From Flammeovirgaceae bacterium (GTDB lineage: Bacteria; Bacteroidota; Bacteroidia; Cytophagales; Cyclobacteriaceae): a DNA stretch of 57,222 nt. The position numbers were made by a program, and so were the translations under genes. Location: assembly GCA_002691385.1 (NCBI GenBank), contig NZHT01000069.1, positions 13,944 through 71,165 of the forward strand, in the 5' to 3' direction. Shown one piece after another: positions 37,285 through 46,671 of the stretch; the stretch's first letter is position 1, and each line of letters begins with the position of its first letter. Under the pieces are notes generated by a model, which was not told the DNA's origin, made no database searches, and saw only the letters and a list, made by a program, of their open reading frames with translations.

Positions 37285-38598
37285 ATGAAACACATTGCAT
37301 CACTATTTTATATTGTTATAATTGCTTTTGGCTTCATCTTTTCAGGATGTGAGTTGATGAATGACACAGAGATGGCTGATGTGGCCTATTTTAAACCCAT
37401 TTATGCTACAGTTGAAGAACTGACTATGGATATTTCCATAGATCCTCCACTGGATTATGTACAGTCGGGAAAGGTAATTACTTATGGTGATTATGTTTTT
37501 ATTAATAGTCCAAATAAGGGTATTCATATTGTTGACAATACCGATCCAGGTAATCCCATCAATAAGTCTTTTATTTCACTAGCGGGTAACATAGATATGG
37601 CCATTATGGATGATCATCTATATGCCGACATGTTTTCGGCATTGGTAGTTCTTGATATCAGTAATATAGATGAACCTATTCTTATGGAAGATTATACTGT
37701 GGAGGATGTGTTCTATTTTGATCAATATTGGAATTATCCCTCTTGGGAAGAGTTAGAGGACTATGATTATGATCATGTAGGGTATGAAGTTTTAGATTTG
37801 TCTCAAGGAATTGTGCTGGATTGGGAGATAGAAATTAGACAGGAGGAAGTAGATAGTTACGGATGGTGGGCCCCAGAAATTGCAACTATGGATTCTGATG
37901 AGATGTCGATTGAAGATGTTGGTTCAGCAAAAGTAAGTACCGCCGGATCCATGACAAGATTTTTACCAATCGATCGATTTTTATATACAATCAGTTTCAA
38001 TGAACTGGTTTTATTTGAAGTGACCTCAAGCCATCAACCCCTGCGTTGGGGTAAGTTAGATACAGAGACTTTGGCAGAAACTTTGTTTAGATTGAATGAT
38101 ATTTTATATGTGGGCTCTATCAATGGGATGTTGATGTATGATGTAACCGATGCGGGCAATCCAAGTTATATTAATAGGATTGAACATTTCAGGAGTTGTG
38201 ATCCTGTGGTGGCGGACGAGGCATATGCTTATGTCACATTAAGAGGAGGAACCAATTGTTGGACAGATTTGAATGAATTACAAATCATTGATATTCAGGA
38301 CCCACAGAACTTAAGTGTAGTTGGTAGGCATATTTTGTTCAATCCCCATGGGCTTGCCGTGATAGGAGATCACTTAATTGTTTGTGATGGAACAGCAGGA
38401 GTTAAAGTGGTAGACGTCGCAGATCGTACCTCACCTTCAATTTTAGGTACTTATCCCATTGATTTTGCTTATGACGTAATTGTAAGTTATCCCACTGCTT
38501 TGGTAGTTGGAGAACAGGTTATGTATCAATACGATATTTCTAACTTGCCCGAACTGGTTAAGATTAGTGAGTTCGACATTTTGGCAAATGCCAATTAA
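37285..38598 (+). CDS. LVIVD-repeat lipoprotein
   Basis: A 437-aa lipoprotein (lipobox FSGC, C22) that folds as a beta propeller of LVIVD repeats: KGIHIVDNTDPGNP, SALVVLDISNIDEP, NGMLMYDVTDAGNP, NELQIIDIQDPQNL and AGVKVVDVADRTSP. A long acidic insert (about 155-215, many Asp, Glu and Trp) separates the blades. It is presumably anchored in the outer membrane and of unknown role. It is the second LVIVD protein in the window; the other is the Ig-containing exported one at 20742-22739. It converges with the small gene next to rlmD. Confidence 0.85.
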   Translation: MKHIASLFYIVIIAFGFIFSGCELMNDTEMADVAYFKPIYATVEELTMDISIDPPLDYVQSGKVITYGDYVFINSPNKGIHIVDNTDPGNPINKSFISLAGNIDMAIMDDHLYADMFSALVVLDISNIDEPILMEDYTVEDVFYFDQYWNYPSWEELEDYDYDHVGYEVLDLSQGIVLDWEIEIRQEEVDSYGWWAPEIATMDSDEMSIEDVGSAKVSTAGSMTRFLPIDRFLYTISFNELVLFEVTSSHQPLRWGKLDTETLAETLFRLNDILYVGSINGMLMYDVTDAGNPSYINRIEHFRSCDPVVADEAYAYVTLRGGTNCWTDLNELQIIDIQDPQNLSVVGRHILFNPHGLAVIGDHLIVCDGTAGVKVVDVADRTSPSILGTYPIDFAYDVIVSYPTALVVGEQVMYQYDISNLPELVKISEFDILANAN

Positions 38599-38643
38599 TA
38601 ATTGGATTCGTTAAGGACTCAATTTCAACTTTTCTCAAAGTTA

Positions 38644-39021
38644 TTATACGTTTTGGTCATTATCATCGGGATAAGGGATAAAGGTAAAATTTGTGAAATC
38701 AGGATGTAAGACGAAAAGACAACAGAATTCATCTGGATCTTTATAAATCGCGATGAAATCTTTTATATTTTCTATGAGTTTGCATTGTACAAATTCTTCA
38801 GCAAAAGAGGCATGATAGGTCCATTCATTATCCATTTGATGCTTTTCATAGAGTAGAGAACCCAAAGGAATGGCCTCCAGGGACATGATAAAAACGGGAA
38901 ATTTAGAAAAATCTCTTTTTCTGATTTGATAGCTAGCTTCTTTTAAATGATCAGATATCTTTACGAAATCTGAAGATATTTTACCTAAAAATTTAGGACT
39001 AAGTTCGGGATCGTTTTGCAT
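38644..39021 (-). CDS. Small conserved-type protein next to RlmD, unknown
   Basis: A 125-aa soluble protein, acidic, without signal or membrane helix (starts MQNDPELSPKFLGKISSDFVK). The C-terminal half is a beta-rich segment (EFVQCKLIENIKDFIAIY, CCLFVLHPDF, FTFIPYPDD). Its ATG lies 1 base after the rlmD stop, so it belongs to the same transcript. I believe short proteins of this type follow rlmD in other Bacteroidota. No function can be given. Confidence 0.75.
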   Translation of the reverse strand: MQNDPELSPKFLGKISSDFVKISDHLKEASYQIRKRDFSKFPVFIMSLEAIPLGSLLYEKHQMDNEWTYHASFAEEFVQCKLIENIKDFIAIYKDPDEFCCLFVLHPDFTNFTFIPYPDDNDQNV

Positions 39022-39022
39022 G

Positions 39023-40417
39023 CTATTTTAAATTTAATAATACAATATTTTCAATGTGTTGGGTATGTGGAAACATATCAACCAGTTGGGTTTTTATCAC
39101 TTCATAATATTCACTCATAAGCTCCATATCTCTAGCTTGTGTAGCTGGGTTACAGCTTACATAGATGATACGTTTAGGTTTTAATTGATTGAGTGCTTTT
39201 ATTACATTTTGATGCATACCCATTCTAGGGGGATCGGTGATGACCAAGTCTGGACGTCCATGGGTCTTAATGAAAGATCCACTGAGCATATCTTTCATGT
39301 CTCCAGCATAAAATTCAGTGTTGTCAATTTGATTAAGCCTTGAGTTGAAGTGTGCATCCTCAACTGCTTCAGGGACCGAATCTATCCCTATCACCTTAAG
39401 ACAACTTTTGGCAAGAAAGTTAGCAATGGTTCCAGTGCCCGAATAAAGATCAAATACAAGTTCACCACCTGTCAAATCAGCAAATACTTCTATTTTTTTA
39501 TAAAGCTCGTAGGCCTGTTTGGGATTGGTTTGAAAAAATGATTTAGGGCCAATTTTAAAAAGTAGATTGCCCATTTTTTCGATTATAAAATTATTACCCG
39601 AATAGGTCAGGATATTTTGATCGTAAATGGTTTCATTTTTTTTCAAATTCACCAAATAGAGCAAAGAAGATAACTTCGGGAACTGTTCTGTCAGAAATTG
39701 CATAACCTTTTTTATCTTTTTCTCATTGTCTTCCCCAAATTGGACGATGACCATAGTCTCTTGTGTAGTGGTTGTTCGAATGATTAGGTTTCTTAACAAG
39801 CCTTGCTGTTTTCTGATATCGTAAAAAGTGAAGTCCTTAGCATTTGCGAATTTTTTTAATGCTAACCTAATTTCATTTGACGGATTTGGCTGCAAATGGC
39901 ATTGATTGATATCTAATATTTTATCAAACATTCTAGGAATATGGAAGCCCAAGGCATTTTTATTGATAAGTTCCTCTGTTTGAATCTCTTCCTGGTTCAG
40001 CCATCTGTTATTAGAGAAGGTATACTCTAATTTATTTCGGTAATGCTCTGTTTCAGCTGATCCCATGATAGGCTCGGCTTCCGGCAGTTCCATTTTACTT
40101 ATTTTTCTCAGGTTTTCTTTAGCATGTTGGGATTTGAATTTTAACTGTGCGGAATAATTAAGATGCTGCCATTTACATCCACCACAAACACCGAAATGCT
40201 CACAAAAAGGTTCTGTTCTGTCGGACGATTTTTCATAGAAAAAAATGGGGGATCCAATCAGAAACTTTTTTTCTCTACCAATGATTTTGACGTCTATGAT
40301 ATCTCCCGGAGCTCCTTGATTCACAAAAATGACCAGATTATTTTTTCGACCAACCGCTTTTCCATTGGAAGAAATACTTGTGATTTTCATTTTTTCAATA
40401 ATCTCTCCTCTCCTCAT
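39023..40417 (-). CDS. rlmD: 23S rRNA (uracil-1939-C5)-methyltransferase RlmD
   Basis: Methylates U1939 of 23S rRNA. From ATG 40417 it is 464 aa; a later ATG (codon 10) and an upstream TTG are alternatives. An N-terminal TRAM domain (about 5-55) is followed by a [4Fe-4S] cluster site C72-x5-C78-x2-C81 with a fourth Cys near 165 (NQCHLQP). The SAM site is FDLYSGTGTIANFL and the catalytic Cys is C422 in VSCNPAT, with the general base Glu near the end (HIENIV). The N-terminal alignment (EIIEKMKIT before SISSNGKAVG) favours the 40417 start, which lies only 6 bases after a -7 box. Confidence 0.92.
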   Translation of the reverse strand: MRRGEIIEKMKITSISSNGKAVGRKNNLVIFVNQGAPGDIIDVKIIGREKKFLIGSPIFFYEKSSDRTEPFCEHFGVCGGCKWQHLNYSAQLKFKSQHAKENLRKISKMELPEAEPIMGSAETEHYRNKLEYTFSNNRWLNQEEIQTEELINKNALGFHIPRMFDKILDINQCHLQPNPSNEIRLALKKFANAKDFTFYDIRKQQGLLRNLIIRTTTTQETMVIVQFGEDNEKKIKKVMQFLTEQFPKLSSLLYLVNLKKNETIYDQNILTYSGNNFIIEKMGNLLFKIGPKSFFQTNPKQAYELYKKIEVFADLTGGELVFDLYSGTGTIANFLAKSCLKVIGIDSVPEAVEDAHFNSRLNQIDNTEFYAGDMKDMLSGSFIKTHGRPDLVITDPPRMGMHQNVIKALNQLKPKRIIYVSCNPATQARDMELMSEYYEVIKTQLVDMFPHTQHIENIVLLNLK

Positions 40418-40423
40418 GCTGCG

Positions 40424-40431
40424 CAAAAGTA
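40424..40431 (-). promoter_or_regulatory. -7 promoter box (TACTTTTG) of rlmD
   Basis: On the minus strand this is TACTTTTG, an exact TAnnTTTG match, followed by 6 bases and the ATG at 40417. If used, transcription would begin at or within a few bases of the start codon. No TTTG is found at the proper upstream distance. Confidence 0.4.
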
Positions 40432-40511
40432 ATAATTGTGATGGATTACTGTTCTAACTATTTGCTCATTCTTGAGATCTAAGTTAGATTAGCTACCCTT
40501 ACCTATCAAGT

Positions 40512-43073
40512 ATGAAAAATCTTTTTTCATTCCTTATTATTTTCATGACATTGCCCACTATGGCTTATCATATCGTGGGAGGTGAGATTGAATTTGAGGC
40601 TATATCGGCAGGTGAATATCGGATTAATTTGGTTCAGTATTTTGATCGATTTCAAACCGATAATCCCAATCCAGAAAATCAAGTTCGAGTATACATTTTT
40701 AGAAATTCAGATGGGGTAGAGATGAGCAATCACATATTGAATTTGGAGACTGAATTTTTAGTGAATTATACCAATCCAGAATGTTCTTGGGAGCAATTGA
40801 TTACTTCTAGAGTAATTTGGAGTGGAGTGGTTGTTTTAAATCCTGAAGATTATGCTGATGTCGCGGGTTATTCCGTTGTTTGGGAGCGTTGCTGTCGGAA
40901 CGCAGGAATTAAAAATATCATAAATCCAGGGGGGACAGGTATGAAATATGTGACTGAGATACCTCCCTTGTGGGGTACAGATAACCAAATGTTTATCAAT
41001 TCTTCACCGCAGTTGTTTGCCCCTTTAGGAGATTACGCTTGTATTAATCAGCTCTATTATACAGAATTTACAGGGATAGATCCTGATGGAGATTCTTTGG
41101 TTTATTCACTGGCTACGCCTTTGAATTCATCCTCCGCTGTTGCCTTACCTATTCCGCAGCCCGCACCACATCCCCTCGTATTTTTTGCGGAGGGCTATGA
41201 TTTGGACCATATGATTATAGGAGATCCCAGTCTCTCCATAAGCGACCGTGGGTTGTTGCGTGTGAATCCGCGTGAATCAGGATTGTATTTGTTTTCAGTG
41301 GTAGTTGAGGAATATAGAGCAGGCTTAAAAATTGGTCAGGTACAACGTGATTTTCAACTGTTGGTAAGATCCGAAGGTTGTGATCCTCCTGATCCTCCAA
41401 TAGTTGGAGTTCAAATCCCTGATAATGAAGATTTCATTCCAGAAACAGAGGTATTATATTATAGCCTATCGGATGACAAATGTTTTGACTTTATTGTGAG
41501 GAATATCAGCGCAGGAGAGACCATTAGTTTAAGGGCGGAAGGCGTTAATTTTCAGGAAGAGGTAAATGATATTTTTGAATTTAACATTTACCAAGACGTT
41601 GAATCTGATTCACTGGTCATTGAGGTTTGTGCACCCGGTTGTCCACCACTTACGGACATACCTTTTATTGTCGATTTAATTGCTGGAGATGATGCTTGTC
41701 CGTTACCTCAATTAGACACCTTACGCTTGAGCATACAAGTGGAGCCTCCACCTAATACTTTTCCAACTTATGAGGTTGTGTATTTCGATACACTTATTTC
41801 AGAAGGGGAGCGCATAGAATTTCCGATTCATGCACTTGATGAGAATTTTGATGATTTGAGTATTGATTATTTTATTACAGGAGTTGCAGACCCTAGTATT
41901 TATGGATTTTCGTTAGAGGAAACAGAAAGTGCTGCAGGTAATTTAAGTGCCGTTTTGGTTTGGGACACTCAATGTGGTTTGTATGATTTCTCAGTGAGAC
42001 AGCAGTTTGATGTTTTTGTAATGGTTGAAGACGCTGATACTTGTCAAAATCCAAACCTTAATTTTGCTAAATATGATCTATCCGTAAATCTTCCAACCAA
42101 TACTGTACCTATCATTTCTATTCCAAACTATCCAGACTTTGAAGTGACCATTGAGCCTAAGGAGACCCTAGATTTTACCGTTTTTAGTGAAGATGAAGAT
42201 GGAGATTTTATCAGTTTACGTTTGGATGGAGTAGGATTTAATCCTTTTGCTTTAGGTGTAGATTTTCAAGAAAAGATAGGGGAAAGTAATGTTGAAGCTG
42301 ATTTTAGATGGACAGCTGATTGTAATTATTTATCTAACTCAGGTGTTGATAGATTTGAGTTCTTTTTTTTGGCTGAAGATGAGGACAAATGCAATGTTAC
42401 CAATATAGATACAGTTATTTTTGTAGTCAATGTGGTTGCTCCGGTTAACCGAAGTCCAGTCATTGATCGATTTGAGCCCATACAATTAGAAGTAAATGAG
42501 GCCTATAGCCTACAGATTGAAGCATTTGATTTCGATGAGGGTGATAGTATCAGTTTGGGTTTCTCTGAAGCGTTCAGAAGACCTAATTCTCCATCTTTAC
42601 AGATGGAGACTCAAACAGGGGAGGGTGCAGTATCTACAACACTTTATTGGCAACCAGAATGTTCTTTATTAAGAAAGGGTGCGGCTTCAACTTATGACTT
42701 AATTTTCATTGTCGAAGATGATCATTGTCCTTTGCCAGCTTACGATACGACTAGAATACGCTTTGAAATAATAGAAACTAGAGATAGATTCGAACGGTTT
42801 TTGCCTCCAAACGCCTTCTCTCCAAATGGAGATGGTTTCAATGAAGTATTTAGCTTATCGGGCTATGATGACCCCAGTCAAAATTTACCAATAGACAATT
42901 GTGAAGATGCCTTTGAATACGTGATCATCTACAATCGTGTGGGTGTTCAAGTATTTTACAGTGAAGAGCGATCTTTCGTATGGGAGGCAAAGGAGGCACC
43001 AGCAGGCGTGTATTATTATTTGTTAAACTTTTCAAAAACTGATTATAAGGGTTATTTAACATTGCTCAAATAA
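40512..43073 (+). CDS. Type IX-secreted protein with gliding-type C-terminal domain
   Basis: An 853-aa exported protein (signal to about residue 18, MAY) typical of large Bacteroidota surface proteins. The start HIVGGEIEFEAISAGEYRI begins a common N-terminal domain of this group. The middle holds several beta-sandwich repeats with Cys-containing phrases (LVWDTQCGLYDFSVR, RWTADCNYLSNSGVD, YWQPECSLLRKGAAS). The end, LPPNAFSPNGDGFNEVF through YLTLLK (about 765-853), is the CHU_C/gliding-motility C-terminal domain used for type IX secretion. Probable adhesin or matrix protein. Its 3' end overlaps the convergent BatE-like gene by 8 bases. Confidence 0.88.
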   Translation: MKNLFSFLIIFMTLPTMAYHIVGGEIEFEAISAGEYRINLVQYFDRFQTDNPNPENQVRVYIFRNSDGVEMSNHILNLETEFLVNYTNPECSWEQLITSRVIWSGVVVLNPEDYADVAGYSVVWERCCRNAGIKNIINPGGTGMKYVTEIPPLWGTDNQMFINSSPQLFAPLGDYACINQLYYTEFTGIDPDGDSLVYSLATPLNSSSAVALPIPQPAPHPLVFFAEGYDLDHMIIGDPSLSISDRGLLRVNPRESGLYLFSVVVEEYRAGLKIGQVQRDFQLLVRSEGCDPPDPPIVGVQIPDNEDFIPETEVLYYSLSDDKCFDFIVRNISAGETISLRAEGVNFQEEVNDIFEFNIYQDVESDSLVIEVCAPGCPPLTDIPFIVDLIAGDDACPLPQLDTLRLSIQVEPPPNTFPTYEVVYFDTLISEGERIEFPIHALDENFDDLSIDYFITGVADPSIYGFSLEETESAAGNLSAVLVWDTQCGLYDFSVRQQFDVFVMVEDADTCQNPNLNFAKYDLSVNLPTNTVPIISIPNYPDFEVTIEPKETLDFTVFSEDEDGDFISLRLDGVGFNPFALGVDFQEKIGESNVEADFRWTADCNYLSNSGVDRFEFFFLAEDEDKCNVTNIDTVIFVVNVVAPVNRSPVIDRFEPIQLEVNEAYSLQIEAFDFDEGDSISLGFSEAFRRPNSPSLQMETQTGEGAVSTTLYWQPECSLLRKGAASTYDLIFIVEDDHCPLPAYDTTRIRFEIIETRDRFERFLPPNAFSPNGDGFNEVFSLSGYDDPSQNLPIDNCEDAFEYVIIYNRVGVQVFYSEERSFVWEAKEAPAGVYYYLLNFSKTDYKGYLTLLK

Positions 43074-43773
43074 ATAATAGTTTTTGTGTTTTGACAAAGA
43101 CCTCTTGATTGTACCATAGAATTTTTACCCAGGTATCATGTCTACTTAATACTTTAATGAGATGACCCTTATCAATAATTTCAACGGGTTCAGCACCCGC
43201 AGAAGGTGCTGACATAAGTATGACATTGTCTGCATTGATGATGGCTTGGTCATATTCAAGCATATTATTGCCCAATAGCCCTAAGATAAAAATAAAAGTT
43301 ATTTGAACATATATGATGGGTCGAAATGATTTCATTGCTTGTTTTTTCCGAAAGCTCAAAAAAGTCAATAGCAGCAAAATGACACAAAGGCTAATTTCAA
43401 TTTCTCCTTTAAACTCAATCAATAAATTTCTAAAAAAGTCATAATCTGAATATTCATAACCTACCAGGTCTTTTTTTTCTGCAATGCTTCTCATTTTATC
43501 TAATGCTTTTTCATTTGAAGTCATAGTATAATAACTATTTAAATGAAAGAGTGCTTGAACATAGTCTCCGAGTCCCTCGTCTATGTAGGATAGTTTTAAT
43601 AAAAGGGCGGGGCTGGCTTTTCCCGTAGCAGTTATCTCACTGAATATTGATTTTGATTCAGTGTATTTTTTTGACCTGAAGAGCGAATCTGCCTCAAATA
43701 ATTTGGGGTTAGCAGAGCTGTCTAGCGTAGTCAAAATTGGAAATAATACAAATAATAAAAACTTATATTTCAT
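43066..43773 (-). CDS. BatE-like TPR and SH3 membrane protein
   Basis: A 235-aa protein with a signal peptide (to about residue 21), a TPR-like region (about 22-90: FEADSLFRSKKYTESKSIF, SPALLLKLSYIDEGLGDYVQALFHL), two transmembrane helices (about 128-145 and 152-170), and a C-terminal bacterial SH3 domain (about 185-235, ending TWVKILWYNQEVFVKTQKL). This is the layout of BatE, the last member of the Bat (aerotolerance) operon in Bacteroidota, but no other bat gene is in the window, so the assignment rests on architecture. Its ATG is 5 bases from the -33 element of the divergent tRNA promoter. Confidence 0.7.
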   Translation of the reverse strand: MKYKFLLFVLFPILTTLDSSANPKLFEADSLFRSKKYTESKSIFSEITATGKASPALLLKLSYIDEGLGDYVQALFHLNSYYTMTSNEKALDKMRSIAEKKDLVGYEYSDYDFFRNLLIEFKGEIEISLCVILLLLTFLSFRKKQAMKSFRPIIYVQITFIFILGLLGNNMLEYDQAIINADNVILMSAPSAGAEPVEIIDKGHLIKVLSRHDTWVKILWYNQEVFVKTQKLLFI

Positions 43774-43777
43774 TTAG

Positions 43778-43808
43778 TTTGATTTTGTAGAATGCCTGCA
43801 TACTTTTG
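43778..43808 (+). promoter_or_regulatory. Promoter of tRNA-Lys (TTTG-N19-TACTTTTG)
   Basis: TTTG (43778-43781), exactly 19 bases, then TACTTTTG (43801-43808): a full match to the Bacteroidota -33/-7 consensus TTTG-N19-TAnnTTTG. It precedes tRNA-Lys by 62 bases and starts within 5 bases of the divergent BatE-like ATG. It is the best promoter in the window. Confidence 0.75.
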
Positions 43809-43870
43809 CACCGCAATTTAGTAAAAGGAATTGGCAAAAGCCTAACGATTATTTGTTAAAAAATGGTAAC

Positions 43871-43943
43871 GATTCGTTAGCTCAGCTGGTAGAGCATCTC
43901 CCTTTTAAGGAGAGGGTCCTGGGTTCGAACCCCAGACGAATCA
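43871..43943 (+). tRNA. tRNA-Lys (anticodon UUU)
   Basis: A 73-base cloverleaf without encoded CCA. The acceptor arm GATTCGT pairs with ACGAATC and the discriminator is A. D arm GCTC/GAGC, anticodon arm TCTCC-CTTTTAA-GGAGA with anticodon TTT, and T arm CTGGG-TTCGAAC-CCCAG are all perfect. It is a single-gene unit with its own consensus promoter and a strong terminator 11 bases downstream. Confidence 0.97.
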
Positions 43944-43953
43944 CTTTTAAGTA

Positions 43954-43990
43954 AAAAACGTCCACTTGATTTAGGTGGACGTTTTTATTT
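43954..43990 (+). terminator. Rho-independent terminator after tRNA-Lys
   Basis: AAAAACGTCCAC pairs perfectly with GTGGACGTTTTT around a 9-base loop, and the 3' side runs into a T-rich tail. The 8-bp GC-containing core (ACGTCCAC/GTGGACGT) makes it the strongest terminator in the window. Because of its symmetrical A and T flanks it could act on both strands. Confidence 0.9.
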
Positions 43991-44255
43991 TTAGAAGAGT
44001 AGTCTCATTTGATAATTTTGTTGTTGGTGGATAAAAATTGTATTCTTTTATGTTTTTTTATAATTAATTTGAGTGATATTTGGTTCAATATTCTTATTTA
44101 ATGGTACAGAGCTACTACCTCAAATACCATTCAGCACTCTATTTTTTATATCCTTTCATCTCCATGCTTAGGCTGATTATTTCTACTTTGTCTTGAATAT
44201 TTATTAGCATTTATCTAAATTAAGGTAACGAACAACTCGGGTACAAAATTATTTA

Positions 44256-46490
44256 ATGAAAATAAAAGAACCCCAAAAAAGTGCTGCCGGGCTAGAAGCT
44301 GTTTTCCATTCCATGCGTATGGCATTGAAATCAATGAGTCCTGTGAAAATCTGGAAGGTTCTCGCTCCCTTAAACCAAAAAGGCGGTACAGATTGCCCTG
44401 GTTGTGCATGGCCTGATCCCGATCATCGATCTAATTTGGGTGAGTTTTGTGAGAATGGAGTCAAAGCAATAGCAGAAGAGGCCACAGACCGTAATTTAGA
44501 TGCTTCTTTTTTTTCCAAACATTCAATCACCGATTTAAGAAATCAATCTGATTATTGGCTGGGCCAACAAGGGAGGCTAATATCGCCAATGATCATAAGA
44601 AAAGGGCAGAAAAATTATAGTTCTATTTCGTGGGATGAAGCCTTTGATCTTATTGCTTCTCGCTTAAATCAGCTAAAAATTCCTGATGACGCCATATTCT
44701 ACACCTCTGGTCGTACGAGTAATGAGGCGGCTTTTTTGTATCAATTATTTATTCGAATTTTTGGGACTAATAATTTGCCTGATTGCTCAAATATGTGTCA
44801 TGAGTCCAGTGGTGTGGCTTTAAATCATACTTTGGGCATAGGTAAAGGAACCGTCAAGCTCGAAGATTTTTATCATGCCGAATTGATTTTAATATTTGGA
44901 CAAAACCCTGGGACCAATCATCCAAGGATGTTATCCGCTCTTGAAAAGGCTAAGAAGCAAGGGGCTAAGGTAGTTGTTATCAATCCATTGAAGGAGGCAG
45001 GATTATTGAAATTTAACAATCCGCAGGAGGTTTATGGTATTTTAGGGCGAGGAACCGATCTTGCAGATTTGTATTTGCAGGTCAAAATCAACGAAGATGT
45101 TGCCTTACTTAAAATTTTACTCTTTAGGTTGCTAGAAGAGGCAAAAGAGTCTTTAGAGATCATTGATCAGGATTTCATTACTCAAAAAACTGAAGGATTT
45201 GATACATTTGTTGCCGATATTAAAACCCAAGACTATCAGTCCTTGGTTAAACGGACAGGTTTAGAAGTTTCACAGATTGAAATTTTGGTAGACTGGCTAT
45301 CAAAAAAAAATAAAATTATTGCTTGTTGGGCTATGGGTTTAACCCAACATGTTAATGCTGTGGACAATATTCAAGAAATTGTCAATTTGCTATTATTGAA
45401 AGGGAGTATTGGAAAGAAAGGTGCAGGAACTTGCCCTGTACGTGGTCACAGTAATGTCCAAGGTGACAGAAGTATGGGTATATGGGAAAAACCCTCCAAA
45501 CAATTTTTAGATACTTTAGCAACCACCTTTGGGTTTGAGCCCCCTAGAAAACATGGTGTAGATGTTGTTCAAGCTATCAATTTGATGCATAAAGAACCAG
45601 GAAAATATTTCATGTCGCTGGGAGGTAATTTTTTATCAGCGGCTCCGGATACAAATTATACAGCAAAGGCTTTGGAGCAAACTCAAATGTCTGTTCATAT
45701 TTCAACTAAGCTCAATCGATCGCACCTACATCATGGCGAGATAGGATTGATTCTGCCTTGTCTGGGTAGAACCGATGTCATTGTTGAAAAGTCAGGTCCT
45801 CAAACATTGACAGTGGAGAATTCTATGGGAACGGTACATACCACGAAGGGCTTTGTGAAATCACATACGAATCGTCTATTGAGTGAACCTCATATCATTT
45901 CTCAAATTGCATCTAGAACCATAGGGGATGATATTGTCGATTGGCAGTCATTAATTGATGATTATGATAGAATTCGAAGACTGATAAGTAAAGCCGTTGT
46001 CGGCTTTGAATCCTTTAACGAGAAGCTTAAGAAAGATGGTATTTTCGACTTACCCAATGGTCCAAGAAATCAACAATTTACCAATGACATAGGGAAAGCC
46101 AGGTTTACCATAAATGAACTTCCTGACTATCAAATGGACCCAGATGAATTACTAATGATGACGATCCGAAGTCACGACCAATTTAATACTACAATCTATG
46201 GATTAGATGATCGTTATCGTGGGGTTTTTGGGACGCGAAAAGTAGTTTTAATGAATGAAGCAGATGTTGAAAAGCATGATCTTGATGTAGATTGGCCAGT
46301 TACTTTGTATAATACTCATGGAGACAAGAAAAGAGAGGTTTTGGGATTAAAAATAGTTATTTATGAAATTCCAAAGGGTTGTATTGCAACTTATTTTCCA
46401 GAGTGCAATGTATTGATTCCACTGGAATCAAAAGCACGAAAAAGTAATACTCCAGCGAGTAAATCGATAAAAGTACGTCTTTTTCAGTAA
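44256..46490 (+). CDS. FdhF/YdeP-family molybdopterin oxidoreductase
   Basis: A 744-aa cytosolic molybdenum enzyme of the FdhF/YdeP group related to formate dehydrogenase alpha subunits. Near the N-terminus is the family's DCPGCAWPDPDHRS with cysteines C47, C50 and C65 (FCENG), probably a [4Fe-4S] site. The Mo-site segment PDCSNMCHESSG has C177 and C181 as candidate ligand or near-ligand residues. RGHSNVQGDRSMG and the GGNFLSAAPD phrase bind the pterin. The C-terminal domain (about 620-744) is the MopB-type barrel. True formate activity is not shown for YdeP-like enzymes, and their substrate is unclear. No fdhD, mob or moa genes are in the window. Confidence 0.87.
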   Translation: MKIKEPQKSAAGLEAVFHSMRMALKSMSPVKIWKVLAPLNQKGGTDCPGCAWPDPDHRSNLGEFCENGVKAIAEEATDRNLDASFFSKHSITDLRNQSDYWLGQQGRLISPMIIRKGQKNYSSISWDEAFDLIASRLNQLKIPDDAIFYTSGRTSNEAAFLYQLFIRIFGTNNLPDCSNMCHESSGVALNHTLGIGKGTVKLEDFYHAELILIFGQNPGTNHPRMLSALEKAKKQGAKVVVINPLKEAGLLKFNNPQEVYGILGRGTDLADLYLQVKINEDVALLKILLFRLLEEAKESLEIIDQDFITQKTEGFDTFVADIKTQDYQSLVKRTGLEVSQIEILVDWLSKKNKIIACWAMGLTQHVNAVDNIQEIVNLLLLKGSIGKKGAGTCPVRGHSNVQGDRSMGIWEKPSKQFLDTLATTFGFEPPRKHGVDVVQAINLMHKEPGKYFMSLGGNFLSAAPDTNYTAKALEQTQMSVHISTKLNRSHLHHGEIGLILPCLGRTDVIVEKSGPQTLTVENSMGTVHTTKGFVKSHTNRLLSEPHIISQIASRTIGDDIVDWQSLIDDYDRIRRLISKAVVGFESFNEKLKKDGIFDLPNGPRNQQFTNDIGKARFTINELPDYQMDPDELLMMTIRSHDQFNTTIYGLDDRYRGVFGTRKVVLMNEADVEKHDLDVDWPVTLYNTHGDKKREVLGLKIVIYEIPKGCIATYFPECNVLIPLESKARKSNTPASKSIKVRLFQ

Positions 46491-46671
46491 AAGCTATTTT
46501 TTCGATTTATTAGAATTTAAATAACTTTTGCGAGTGATTAAGTTAATTATTTAATCGTCACAACTTTGCAAGAAATATTTCATTTTCCGAAAATATCGGT
46601 AAGCGACCTTTCATAATATATGATTATTGGGTTTACGGGTGTTGTATTTAACTTGGAGAAAACAGATTACT

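Noticed and set aside
37103-37288. Plus-strand 61-codon ORF upstream of the LVIVD lipoprotein
   Set aside because: It begins at TTG, overlaps the start of the next gene, is Lys/Asn/Phe-rich and has no family features.
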